A stretch of DNA of 64,000 bases from Euptelea pleiosperma (lineage: Eukaryota > Streptophyta > Magnoliopsida > Ranunculales > Eupteleaceae), in NCBI GenBank assembly GCA_035048495.1, contig CM068545.1, positions 14,591,702 through 14,655,701 of the forward strand. Reading direction: 5' to 3'. The position numbers were made by a program, and so were the translations under genes. Position 1 is the first letter of the stretch; the number at the start of each line of letters is the position of its first letter. Under the pieces are notes generated by a model. It searched no databases. It was not told the origin of the DNA and saw only the letters and a list, made by a program, of their open reading frames with translations. Below, piece after piece: positions 22,465 through 32,900 of this stretch.

Positions 22465-22715
22465 ATGATCCACGTGGCACTCTTAGAGACCACTGACTGT
22501 TGGATGTTTGTCCCATCCCTAAGTGGACCTACAGTCCAAAAGAGATTGATTACTAATTTTCAACCGTGTGATTGGAGTCCTTTTCTTGGGTTTTAAAAAA
22601 AAAAAATAACGGTGGGATTTAAATGGATACTCAGTTACAAAGCTGATATAGATGGATCAGACATCCATGAAAATTTACCACGTGGCTCATATTGTGGTCC
22701 GTCATCAACGATGAT
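22465..22715. mobile_element. Diverged MITE of the common core family
   Basis: The left end has CCACGTGGCACTCTTAGAG and the right end CCACGTGGCTCATATTG. Core motifs are recognisable but shortened. Upstream, 22290-22311 is a (GA)n tract. No coding capacity. Confidence 0.6.
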
Positions 22716-23003
22716 ACGAACGTCTGCCATCAAAGATTTATTCGGATCAAAAAACCATAACTATCGTACAGTTTTATGATTAAGGTTTCATGTATTCGAA
22801 ACAAAGCTAACGTAGACCTTATTGTATCCTATCACAGCATTTGACTCGGGAATTCCACGGCGATATCTTTGAAGCTTTGCAATACGTGGATTACATGCAT
22901 GGCGTAGGACCCACCATTTGATGCGTTCCAGGAAGTATGGCTCACCATATTTTTGTGTCCTTTCAAAAGAATCTCATGGATCCGATTCCACAAAAAGAAA
23001 AAA

Positions 23004-23400
23004 GCGTCGGGCTCCGTTGACAGGTGAAAAAATGACAGGATTTTGTACAGGGACACAATATAAGCGACGTGGCACACTCTTAGAGGACTCTGACCGTATG
23101 GATGTTTGTCCAATCCCATGGAGGACTTACAAACCAAATATCAGCCTGATTAGTGATTTATAGGCGTTGGATCTTTGTACCTCAAATACTGCTCAAATTC
23201 CCACAGTTGAGATCAGCTCACGAAAATAAGTCCAAGCCAAAGCCAATAAATAACTAATGCTGATTTTTGGTTTGTAGGTCCACCATGGGATTGGAAAAAC
23301 ATCCACACGGTCAGATTCCTCTAAGAGTGTGCCACATGGCTTATATTGTGTCCCTGTACAGAATCCTGTCATTTTTTCACCTGTCAACGGAGCCCGACCC
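23004..23400. mobile_element. MITE, GTCGGGCTCCGTTGACAG ends, 9-bp TSD
   Basis: 397 bp with long inverted ends: GTCGGGCTCCGTTGACAGG on the left and its complement on the right, extending inward for about 70 bp. The host 9-mer AAGAAAAAA is repeated at 22995-23003 and 23401-23409, although low complexity weakens this. The core is identical in kind to that in the GAGTAAAAC elements. The frames read across it are shadows of the palindrome. Confidence 0.8.
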
Positions 23401-23424
23401 AAGAAAAAAAATCGGAGAATCTCA

Positions 23425-23815
23425 CGGACCAGTGTTTTAAAGCATGGTTTGAAAACGGCCGTTTTAATGAAAATAACGGCTGTTATAACGGATTCGGATA
23501 TACCCTGCTACGTTTGAACCGTTTTAATGCTCAGAAAATAATGGCAGTTATTTTCGTTATACCGGCCCTTTATTTTGAAAATATCTGCTGTTGTAACGAA
23601 AATAATGATAAAAAAAATCATTATTTCCGTTTTTCCGTTAAAATTTTATTGAAATTTTGAATTTTCGTGATTTTGTTTTGTATTTTCCTTTATTTAAAAT
23701 TTTTTTTTTTCTCTTTTTTCTGTTTTTGCCTATGCGTGTCACAATCCTTCTAACGGCTGTTATAGCCCCCAGTCCATTATACCGTTATAACGGCACCTTT
23801 TAAACTTTGGTTAAA
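23425..23815. repeat. GTTATAACGG-type repeat, copy 2
   Basis: Starts about TTTTAAAGCATGGTTTGAAA and ends about ACCTTTTAAACTTTGGTTAA, with many ATAACGG and CGTTAT words between. The right part (TTGCCTATGCGTGTCACAAT to GTCCATTATACCGTT) is the form also found inside Helitron-like units at 8.1, 48.4 and 48.8 kb. Confidence 0.6.
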
Positions 23816-24059
23816 ACTTAAAATTAAATTCATCCTTCGAGCAGGAAATATTAGCCCTAGGTGGGACCCATGGATTATGGTCTCATACTCTCGAGAGTCA
23901 TGATCCATTGCTTGGCCGGCTTGATCAACCGGCTCGGCTCACTTCGCCGAGTTGGCCCCGCAAAATCTAGAACGAGTAATTACCAACACCCAAGAAAGAC
24001 AAAAACTCGCCGATTCTATCTCGCCTCGAAGCTAACTCTTGCTCACGGGCAGTTTATGA

Positions 24060-24275
24060 GCCACGTTGGCTCATTGATAGTTAGACTAACAAACAAAAAT
24101 CTGCCTGATTGGTAATTTCTATCCGTTTATCTGAGTACTCCAAATAATCTCGAATCCCCAGCTAAAAATCAACCCATGAAAGAACTCAATCCAACAGTTA
24201 GAAATCGCTAATCAAGCTGATTTTTGGTAAAACATCCATACGGTCAGTGGTATGCAAGAATGTGGCCACACTTCC
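24060..24275. mobile_element. Degenerate MITE of the common core family
   Basis: Contains ATCTGCCTGATTGGTAATTT and the inverse AATCGCTAATCAAGCTGATT plus CATCCATACGGTCAGTGG at the right. Terminal regions are eroded. It lies about 140 bp upstream of the CBSX5-like TATA box. Confidence 0.55.
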
Positions 24276-24410
24276 CGTTACGGTAGAACAATGCATCCTG
24301 TGGAGATTTCTCTGGGCATTGAACGATCCTCGAGATTTACGCTAATCTGATAGAGAATTTATAAGATCTGGACCCTAGGGAGGATGTCCTACTCAGACGG
24401 TAACCGCCGT

Positions 24411-24420
24411 TTATAAATAT
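24411..24420 (+). promoter_or_regulatory. TATA box of the CBSX5-like gene
   Basis: TTATAAATAT stands 176-185 bp upstream of the ATG at 24596. The intervening leader holds a CT tract (24491-24510) and CTAGGGCTTTC, features common in plant 5' leaders. The transcription start would be expected near 24445. Inferred from position and consensus only. Confidence 0.6.
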
Positions 24421-24595
24421 TAAATAACTCTTCTTTCTCTTTATTCTGCTACCACCATCACCACCGCCGCGATCACGAGAACAACCCAAACCCCTCTCTC
24501 TCTCTCTTTACACAGACACTTCCATCTCTTCTCTGCAATTTCTAGGGCTTTCTTTAGGGTTCGTGTCTAAATTTCCAAGGATCTGCTTATCTTGC

Positions 24596-26163
24596 ATGGC
24601 AGTAAGCGCTCATGAGGTATCCGACCTCTGCCTTGGAAAGCCGGCGTTGAGGTCGCTTTCGATTTCTGCGACCGTCGGAGACGCTCTGTCGGCTCTGAAG
24701 ATCTCCGGCGAGAATTATCTCAGCTTATGGAGCTGTGATCACTCTTCGTCGTCAGCGAAGACTGATTTCGAGGATTGTCGCTGCGTCGGGAAGGTTTGCA
24801 TGGTGGATGTTATTTGTTATCTCTGCAAAGAGGAGAACCTCTTGAGTCCTGCTGCTGCGCTTAAATCGCCGGTCTCTGTGCTTCTTCCTAAGATTTCAGG
24901 AGTTGTCCGGCATGTGGAACCGCATTCAAGGTTTGATTTTTAGGTTTAAAGTTCATGTTTTTAGGATTTTTGCTCTTTTGATTTGGTTATCTTCGTTTAG
25001 AACATTTTCTGTTGTGCTCCCGTTGTATTTTTTTACCGATTTAACAATTTCCAGGAGTTTTGCATGGGACTGTTCCGGCAATTCTCGTTAAATTTCATTT
25101 CATTGATATTGTCTGCGCTTGAATATCTGCAAGAAATGATCTTAACAACATTGTCTGTCATTTTTCCCAAATTTGTAAAAAGTAAAAAGAAGAAATCCTG
25201 TTTTTTCATCTAATTTCCTCATAAAAATCTAATTTTTTTTTTGGGATTGTACCTCGATTTAACAAACTGGCTAATTTCCATCTCTCTGTTTCGTTCTGGT
25301 TCTCCAGTTTATTAGAAGCGATCGATCTCATCCTCGAAGGCGCCCAGAACCTCGTCGTTCCAATAAAGAGCAGCAATACAAGAAAAAAACTCCTCCAAAA
25401 ATCCTCATTTAGTCCCACACTCCACAACGGCCGTGAATTCTGCTGGCTAACCCAAGAAGACGTAATTCGATTCCTCCTCGGCTTAATTGGCCTCTTCTCT
25501 CCCATCCCTGCCATCTCCATCGAATCTCTCCGCATTATCGGCACCGACATCACAGCCGTCGAATACCACGACCGAGCTTCCTCTGCCATTGACGCCATCT
25601 CCAGTGCCCTAACCCACCAAACCTCCGTTCCAGTAGTCGACGAAGAGGGAAAATTAATTGGGGAAATCTCCCCATTCACACTCGCTAGCTGCGACGAGAC
25701 GGTCGCAGCTGCAATCACTACTCTCTCAGCTGGCGATCTAATGGCTTACATCGATTGCGGTGGCCCACCGGAGGATCTAATCAGAGTGGTGAAAGCAAGA
25801 TTGAAAGAGAGGAATTTAATAGGAATGATGGAATTATTGGAGGAAGTATCTCTCTCTTCATCGTTTTCATCGTTATGCTCTTCTTCGTCGGACGAGGAGT
25901 TTTCTTCGTCGCCAACGGCAACATTGCCCACGCGCAGCCGGTCGGCCAAGTATAGCCGATCGGGCAGCTATTCGGCGAGGATGGGGAGGAGGGCGGAGGC
26001 GATTGTGTGCCACCCAGGGAGCTCTTTGCTTGCTGTGATGATTCAAGCTTTAGCGCATCGAGTGAATTACGTGTGGGTCATTGAAGACGACTGTAGCTTG
26101 GCCGGAATTGTCACTTTCTCAGATATGTTGATGGTTTTCCGGGAACATTTGAATTCCATCTAA
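24596..26163 (+). CDS. CBSX5: CBS domain-containing protein CBSX5-like
   Basis: Two exons, 24596-24930 and 25308-26163, join in frame (Ser codon split AG|T) to give 396 aa. The start MAVSAHEVSDLCLGKP is the family start. An upstream in-frame GTG at 24563 is not needed. Four CBS-like segments are visible: about residues 5-90 (VSDLCLGKPALRSLSI, then GKVCMVDVICYL), 105-170 (SLLEAIDLILEGAQNLVVPI, then FCWLTQEDVIRFLLGL), 200-260 (SSAIDAISSALTHQTSVPVV, then LSAGDLMAYID) and 340-396 (EAIVCHPGSSLLAVM to GIVTFSDMLMVF). A Ser-rich acidic linker covers about 294-315. CBS pairs bind adenosine nucleotides in related proteins. The exact ligand and role of plant CBSX5 are not well defined, and no catalytic domain is present. 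Length matches the family (about 390 aa). The 377-bp intron has GT/AG ends. No nearby partner gene is evident. Confidence 0.93.
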
Positions 26164-26397
26164 GTAGTAATCCAGACTGAGAGAATCAAAAGATAAAAAC
26201 CATAACAAAGGTTAAAAAAAATGGAAGAAAACATTGTTGGGAATATTAGGCGTTCTTCTTATCATTTCTCTGTGTTTGGATGATTTTGTATGAGTTTTTT
26301 CTAGGAAAATTTTCTCCAGAATTGAACTTTTTTTTATGGGAAATGATTTTGGTAGTGAGTTTTATGCCTTTTCCGGTCAACAATTTTTCAAATGTTG
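26164..26397 (+). other. Probable 3' UTR of the CBSX5-like gene
   Basis: AT-rich sequence directly after the TAA stop at 26161-26163, before the next MITE. No clear AATAAA was picked out. The assignment rests on position. Confidence 0.4.
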
Positions 26398-26748
26398 ACT
26401 AAATGCCACGCCATGCACGTGCATCTTATACATTGCACACTCGGAGAGATCATTGATTGTATGACGTTTGGTCCATCCCTAATTGGACCATATGCAAAAT
26501 ATCAGATCCCTAGTTGGACCATATGCAAAATATCAGACCAGAGTAGTGGTTTTTAAGGGTATGATTGGAGTCGTTTTTATGGGTTGATTTTTAACCATAG
26601 ATTTCAAGAATTATTTGGGGTACTCAGATCCAAAGGTTGAAATCACTAATCAGACTGATATTTGTTACATAGGTCCACCTAGGGATGGGACAAACATTCA
26701 TAAGGTCAGTGGTCTCTAAGAGTGTGCCTCGAGTCTTATACTGTTGTC
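26398..26748. mobile_element. MITE of the common core family
   Basis: The left half has TGTATGACGTTTGGTCCATC and a local duplication of CCCTAATTGGACCATATGCA (26473 and 26510). The right half has AATCACTAATCAGACTGATA and GGTCCACCTAGGGATGGGAC. Ends are weakly conserved. Confidence 0.6.
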
Positions 26749-27217
26749 CCTTATTGACGAGGGATGTTGGCGTGCCTGACAACCTGAACTATAAAGGGGC
26801 ATGAGAAGTAATTAAGTGGTCCCGAAGGGTTGTTTTTTTAAATTTTACTTTTTTTGTCAGGCGTGCTCCAACCCCGGTTCTCGCTTTATAATAGTAATAG
26901 ATTTATTAGAGGCCTATTTTCATTTTTTATTAGAGGGGTATATTATTTTCATTAACCTATAAAAAATGTGAAAAATGTTGACCGGAAGAGGTAAAAAAAT
27001 CGCTAGGAAAAATCATTTCTCAATTCCCATATGAAACTCTTTTTGAATTAATCTTTGGTCCAGCTGAACTGGTCATGCATTGTTCAGTCCAGGCTCGGCA
27101 TTAAAAAGTGACACGTGGCTATGGGTTTGTGGTTTGCAGATGTGTTAGCATGTAATTGGTATAGTTTCTTAGGAACTTTTCTTGATACAAAAGTAAAAAA
27201 GAATAAGGAATGATGGA
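26749..27217. other. Intergenic, no gene seen
   Basis: AT-rich DNA with no domain-bearing frame. 26880-26960 resembles the AAAATTAGAGGGGT-type debris common around the elements. Confidence 0.3.
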
Positions 27218-27410
27218 GAAATTTTTTGAAACGGGATTTTTGAAGCTCGAGGTCATTTGCCAATGATCGCATGCCACATGTACCCAAGGTTACTTATTAA
27301 AAAAGTCTTTTTAAAACCAAAACCTAGCCATGGGTATATGTGGTGCGTGATCATTGGGGCATGATCGCTGCTTCAAAATTCAAAATTCTTCGCAGCTACA
27401 AAAATTTTCT
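27218..27410. mobile_element. TTTTTGAAGC-type inverted-repeat element, copy 2
   Basis: GGGATTTTTGAAGCTCGAGG and GCCAATGATCGCATGCCACA on the left mirror GTGATCATTGGGGCATGATC and GCTGCTTCAAAATTC on the right. Same design as copies at 19080 and 53335. Confidence 0.65.
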
Positions 27411-27641
27411 TGAAATGATGGTTTGAAAAGATTTGATTTTCTTTCTTTAACTTGGATAATGGTTGCTCTGCAAAGCAAGGAAGAAGAAGGGAAAGGAAAA
27501 GATTGGATTTTTTTTCTTGGGATCAAGAGAGATCAGAAACTTACCAAAATCGGTTGTAAAAAAACTGAAAAAGAGGAAGGGGACGAGTTCTTCCAATTAC
27601 CCTAAAAAACTAGGTCCATGTTGAACTGGATGGTAGTTGTC

Positions 27642-28001
27642 GAGTAAAACTTTGATGACAGGGTGCAATAGAGCCACGTGGCAAACTAGTAGAGGGCTCT
27701 GATCGTATGGATGTTTTTCCAATCCCTAGGTGGACCTACAAACCAAAAATCAGCTTGATTAGTGATTTCAAACCTTTGGATCCTTGTACCTCAAATAGTG
27801 GTCAATAATGCTCAAATTCCCACGGTTAAAATCAACCCATGAAAATAATTCCGATCGACCATCTAGAAATCACTAATCGGGCTTATTTTTGGTTTGTAGG
27901 TCCAGCTAGGGATTGGCCAAATATCCATACGGTCGGAGCCCTCTAAACGTGTGCCATGTGGCTCATATTGTGCCCAGGCCCCTGTCATCGAAGTTTTACT
28001 C
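27642..28001. mobile_element. Mutator-like MITE, GAGTAAAACTTTGATGACAG ends, perfect 9-bp TSD
   Basis: 360 bp, from GAGTAAAACTTTGATGACAG to CTGTCATCGAAGTTTTACTC. The 9-mer GTAGTTGTC is repeated perfectly at 27633-27641 and 28002-28010. It has both core halves and G-box type CCACGTGGC at the left with GCCATGTGGC at the right. This is the best full-length example for defining the family. Confidence 0.92.
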
Positions 28002-28069
28002 GTAGTTGTCCAGCTGAGCTGGACCCCAGGCACATTCATTCTCTTTTCCACACTGTTGAAACTTGAAAG

Positions 28070-28365
28070 CAAGGTTTAAAAAGGCTGTTTTAATGGTATA
28101 ACGGACTGGGGGCGTACGTACCATTAAAACGATTGTAGACGGGCAAAAATGAAAAAATAGCGCTGAAATTCAAATTTTGAAATTTTTGAAAAAGAAAAAA
28201 ATGGAAAAAATAGAAATTTAACAGAAAAAACAGCCCGTTTTTTCTACAGCCGTTATTTTCTAAGCGTCAAAATGGTTCTTAACGTAACGGGCTTGGGGAG
28301 TTACGGTTTTAACGGGCATTAAAACCGTTTAAATGGCGTTATTTTAAACCATAATTGAAAATTGA
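28070..28365. repeat. GTTATAACGG-type repeat, copy 3
   Basis: Begins about AAGGTTTAAAAAGGCTGTTT and ends about CGTTATTTTAAACCATAATT, an imperfect inverted pair. The interior includes GGTATAACGGACTGGGGGCG and the complement-like CGGGCTTGGGGAGTTACGG. Non-coding. Confidence 0.6.
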
Positions 28366-28904
28366 AAGTAGTGAAAGTTGAAACTGAAAAATGAGCATGG
28401 CAAGTGGTACCTATAAATGACACGTGTACGACAGGGATCAAAGAGTTAGACAGGAAATTTGAAATGATAAGTGTAGGTAGTAGGTCATAACTCTACAATA
28501 AAAGTAGGCGTTAATATGGTGGAAGGAAGAAGAAGAGGAGGTTAGTTTTGTTTGTAAAAGAGAAAGGGACGTTTCAACTTTCATGGATATTTGAATGAAA
28601 ATTGAAAGGAAGAGGGGGGGTTTCCTTTATATTTTTATCCAAAACTTGTAGAAGGTTATGAGCTATTTTAGGAATGGTAGGTTACAAGTCTAACTCATTG
28701 ATACCACCTTGAGAAGTAAAAAACAAGGAAGCCATAACTGATTTTGTTTTGAGAAGTTTTTTTTTTTTTTTGCCGACTATAGAAAATGAAAGAACACTTT
28801 GGAATCTCTTTTATTTTATGTAGTGATTTACTCCTCCTTCAACCCTTTTCTTCATTCTTCTAAAAAAAACAACAACTAGGGTCTGTTTGGAAACTTAAAA
28901 ATAT
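28366..28904. other. Intergenic, no gene seen
   Basis: Purine-rich and AT-rich sequence with a T tract (28760-28771). No supported frame. Confidence 0.3.
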
Positions 28905-29330
28905 ATGAGAGAGATTTTTGGTTGTAGTTGGGTTGTTCCTCGGTCGATCATGGATTTGTTCTTAACTTGGCACTGCAAGGTGTTTGGTGATCTTGGTAAG
29001 AAGTTATGGGCTCTTACCCTGCTGGCTATCTTATGGGGTATCTGGAGAGAGCGTAAAAATAAGGTCTTTGAGGGTAAATGTTTATTTTTTATTTTTTCCC
29101 TCGAAGCCCTCATGTTGGAGATTCGTGGCCTTATCTTTATTTGGGTCAAACTATATGAGGAAAGGTGAGAGGTTAGGTTTGAGGTTTAGTTGGCAACTCC
29201 AACCTGTGTACGTTTGGTTCATGACTGATCCAAGGTCTAGTAAAGCATTTGGATGGTCTAGATTGATGAAAATCCTGGAGGCTGGAGCATATAAGAAGTC
29301 TTTGATGGGTCAAGAAAGTTAAATAAGAAA
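28905..29330 (+). pseudogene. L1-like LINE fragment (C-terminal region of ORF2)
   Basis: The frame at 28905-29168 ends in LLAILWGIWRERKNKVFEGK, then LEALMLEIRGLIFIWVK, the pattern found after the zinc-binding region of plant L1-type reverse transcriptases (a WxIWRERNxRxF motif). It is 5'-truncated and shifts frame near 29160, so it is not functional. A comparable tail occurs in the + strand LINE at 40.1-40.8 kb. Confidence 0.6.
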
Positions 29331-29409
29331 CTAGAATATAATATTTCTATTCACATACAAGAGGTACAGGGTGGACTAAACCTTCGCTCACTGATGTTGT
29401 GAGTGAAGC

Positions 29410-29640
29410 TGATCACAGCAAACAATACGAGCCACGCTGCACACTCTTAGAGGGCGCTGATCGTATGGATGTTTGCCCAATCACTAGGGAGACCTTCAAA
29501 TAAAAAATATAACCTGATCAGTGATTTCTAAGCGTTGGATTGAAGTTATTTTCATGGGTTGATTTTCACCGTAGGAATTTGAGCATTATTGAGCGTTATT
29601 TGGGAGCAAAGATCCAAAGGTTGTAAATCACTAATCGCCC
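29410..29640. mobile_element. Truncated MITE of the common core family
   Basis: The left half is intact (GCTGCACACTCTTAGAGGGC to GCATTATTTGGGAGCAAAGA), but the right half stops at AAATCACTAATCGCCCGATC, where the sequence changes to the 3' flank of the RCC1 gene. It lies about 330 bp beyond that gene's stop. Confidence 0.65.
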
Positions 29641-29969
29641 GATCCAGAATTGTATTGGTCGAGACTTCGATAGTACAACACTTAATCGAATCAAAAGACG
29701 ATGAAATAAAGAACTCATCCAAATACAAATCAGTGTGCACTTACATAAATTTCAATTCGAGGCCTCACAACTCACAGAATCAAAGAAGAACAAAGAAACC
29801 CCTGATGGCTACATCATCTAGCATTTCCGAATACAACATTAATTTACCTTTTGTTGGTTCACTGTCGAATATCAATACAACTGAATTTAAACAAAATATA
29901 TATCCAATATAAAAATTTGAAAGACTAAACTACAAACTCACCTTCTCGGTGTTGAAAGTGGGTACTCAC
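29641..29969 (-). other. Probable 3' UTR or downstream flank of the RCC1 gene
   Basis: Follows the stop codon in the gene's direction. No further RCC1 blade is visible in any frame. The TAGGTGAGT at the stop could be a donor into a 3'-UTR exon somewhere in this stretch. Confidence 0.4.
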
Positions 29970-32900
29970 CTACCCGCTTTCTGCCATAAGTCCTGCCTCG
30001 TCCAGTGTTTCCATCACATTAATTTCAGTTGGTTTCAGACATCCTCTCAACGAGTCGTGGCCAAGTTGTGCTCTTTCGTTGTCTCCAAACCCGAATATGA
30101 GGCCCCTGTTGGTGACTACAACGGTGTGATACAGTCCAGTGCTTATTTGTGATATGTGGTGAGCTCTTAGGCTGTCAAGGATTTGGGGCTTCATGACTTT
30201 ATCGGAGCTGCCCCTATCTGAAAACCCTAAGCTCCCAAACCCCATCCACCCAAACCCAAATACAGAGCCATCATCCACAAGGACAAATGTCTTCCTCTTC
30301 CTTGCGCAGACCTATGCATAGATCCGATTGAACATAAAATACAAAGGTCATGAATGGGCGTAACTACGTCACACAAAGAGAGCCAAAAAAGTAAGAAAAG
30401 GTGAGACAGTGTGATAAGTCAATCACTGATCTCATATCCTGGCAAGACTTGGTTCTAGCATGAAAAAGGTCATGGCTTTTGCAATATCAAGAGCTAGTAC
30501 CAACTTTAAAAAAAATAGATAAGAAAAATAAAAGAAGAGAAAATGATTAGGGAGCATTCAATGAAGCCTACCATCCCATACCATACACATGGTGCACCGG
30601 CTTGTTGATCCAGACCAGTCAGTACCTCTTGGATGGGGAGAATCCAAAAATCATACATAACAAAAATCTGGATCTCACCCACCTATTAAATTTGATTTCT
30701 TTTGTAACATCAAAGATCTAGCTCTAAGCCAGAATAAAATCCTTTCAACATCCAAGAGGTGGCTGCTCCCAACTAAATGGTCCAGATCAATGTGTTGGTG
30801 GCCACGTGTACAGTGCGATCTGGTGCAGTGACGGAACAGATTACATTGTATATCTCCTCAAAGTAGAAACTGATGTTCCCATCGAAGATGAGAATACAAT
30901 AGAAGCATTCAATACTCATGGCATTGTTCTACGGAAAGCTTGCTCCGCCAACTAGAATCTGGAAGATTATTGGACTTGCTTCACCCAAAGGGAAAAGTTC
31001 GGTTTAAAGAATGGCAAAAAAATCAACCACCATTGACTAGAAATGAAAAAGATACTAGTGACTCAGTTCACAATGTTCTTAAATCTTAACTATAGAAAGT
31101 ATTGCTTATTTAACAACAAATTATTAATTGATTGGTAGTAGAAAAATCACACTTATGTCACAGCTTGGTAGTAAGTAAATATAATATGAGACCACGTGTG
31201 CAGTGTGGTCTGGTGCAGTACACTGTATATCTGGTCAAAGTAAAACATATAAACCAGTGTTCCTACGCGAGAAGAGAAAATAACAGAAGTATTCAATACT
31301 TGGGGCATTGTTTTCACGGAAAGCATGCTCTACCTGCTAGAATCTGGGAGGTTGTCAGACTCGGCTCATTAACAACACTAAAGGGAAACCTAGTTTTAAG
31401 GGATGGCAGGAAGAGACCTCCATTGAGTAGGAAAAAAATTCCGGCAGTTAACAAGATCTAAACTAAAGAAAATATTGCTTAGCTAACAATTATTAATTGA
31501 TCGGTAGTAGAAATAGAGCACTTATGTCATAACCTTATGTTAAATTGGTAAATTCATGGGTGAAAGTCACGTTCCGCTTTTTAATGTCTCAGCTGAGATG
31601 TCTCAGTTCGGGGGTGACCAGAATGATATATCAGGGGATTGTCTCGGATTGCCAGGCCATTGTATCAGTTTGTCTTATACAATATCAGTCGAGACGTCTC
31701 GGTTTTTCAATTGACCATCACGTACCTTGAGACCTATACTTTAAAACTATGGGTAAGCTAACATAATAGACCCTCAATAATCATTGGATGTCACACACCT
31801 TTTTATGGCGTCCATATTCTCATATCCAACAGTTGGCATTGAGGTAGTATTTTATTAACTTACCACTGAGACTAGAAGACTTCACTTAGAATTACATATT
31901 TGTTTCTCGCTTTCTCTTAAACCTCAAAATTAGTGGAAAAATTTCAGAGTTATTTCTTCAATCAATAATAACTATCCATCGGATAGATGTTCTGAAATAG
32001 GAACACAATAAAAGGTGAAAAAACAAGTCCAACCTGTACCGCAAGGTGGCCATTAAGGCTGTTTAATGGTGCTGGAGCAGTCTTGTCAATCTCATCTCCA
32101 TGGCCCAGTGCACCACAGTAGCCTTTACCCCATGTATATACCTGCAAACACCATTTGTTTACAGAGAGCTCAACATGTTATTATGAGAATATCAATAAGC
32201 ACAAAATAAAATGTATTTAATAAAGTGGCAAGTTTGTTTTGAGTAAGGAGACTAACAGATCCATTGGAATCAAGTGCCACCACATGCTCATCCCCAGCGG
32301 AGACGCGAACCACATGAATATTCTTCCTCTTAAATGACTGGATTGCACGTGGTCGAAGCTCGTTATGTTGTTCACCATGGCCAAGACAGAAATTGGTTCC
32401 AGAACCAAACGAGTGGACTGTCCCATCAGCTGTTACTGCTAAGGTGTAACTCGGACCTGCAGCAATCTGTACCACACAACCTACACTTTCAGGCAGTCCA
32501 ACAATTTTGGGAGTGGGCCTGTCTAGAGTGTCACCATGTCCAAGCTGGCCATGCACATTGGTCCCACATGTATACACCTGGCCTTGCCTTGTGAGGAACA
32601 CAGTAAAACTAAGCCCTGTTGCAACCTAAAAAAATATATATATTTCAGATGCAGGATTGAATAAATGATACTGCATACGTATCCACTCTAGGCAACATCT
32701 CCATAACCAACATTTAAAACAATCAGAAAATCATGTACACTGAAGAGAACTGAAGATTTCACAACGGAAATAGGAGTAATAGCGAGTCCTTATGTGGAAG
32801 TGTTGCAACTTCTTCTTTGTGATCAAAGTATCAAGAAGATGCCCACAAGAGCAATAGCACTGGAGGAACAATTAGCTGTTCCCATTTTAAGTACCAACTC

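Noticed and set aside
22832..23137. 101-aa - strand frame and overlapping frames on both strands near 23 kb
   Set aside because: They read through a palindromic MITE and resemble frames at several other MITE copies, as expected for a repeat.
24563..24595. Upstream extension of CBSX5 (11 residues before MAVSAH)
   Set aside because: It begins at a GTG, not an ATG. The family start MAVSAHEVSDLCLGKP is at the ATG at 24596.
25206..25718. 170-aa - strand frame opposite CBSX5 exon 2
   Set aside because: It is the antisense shadow of a well-supported coding exon with conserved CBS motifs on the + strand.
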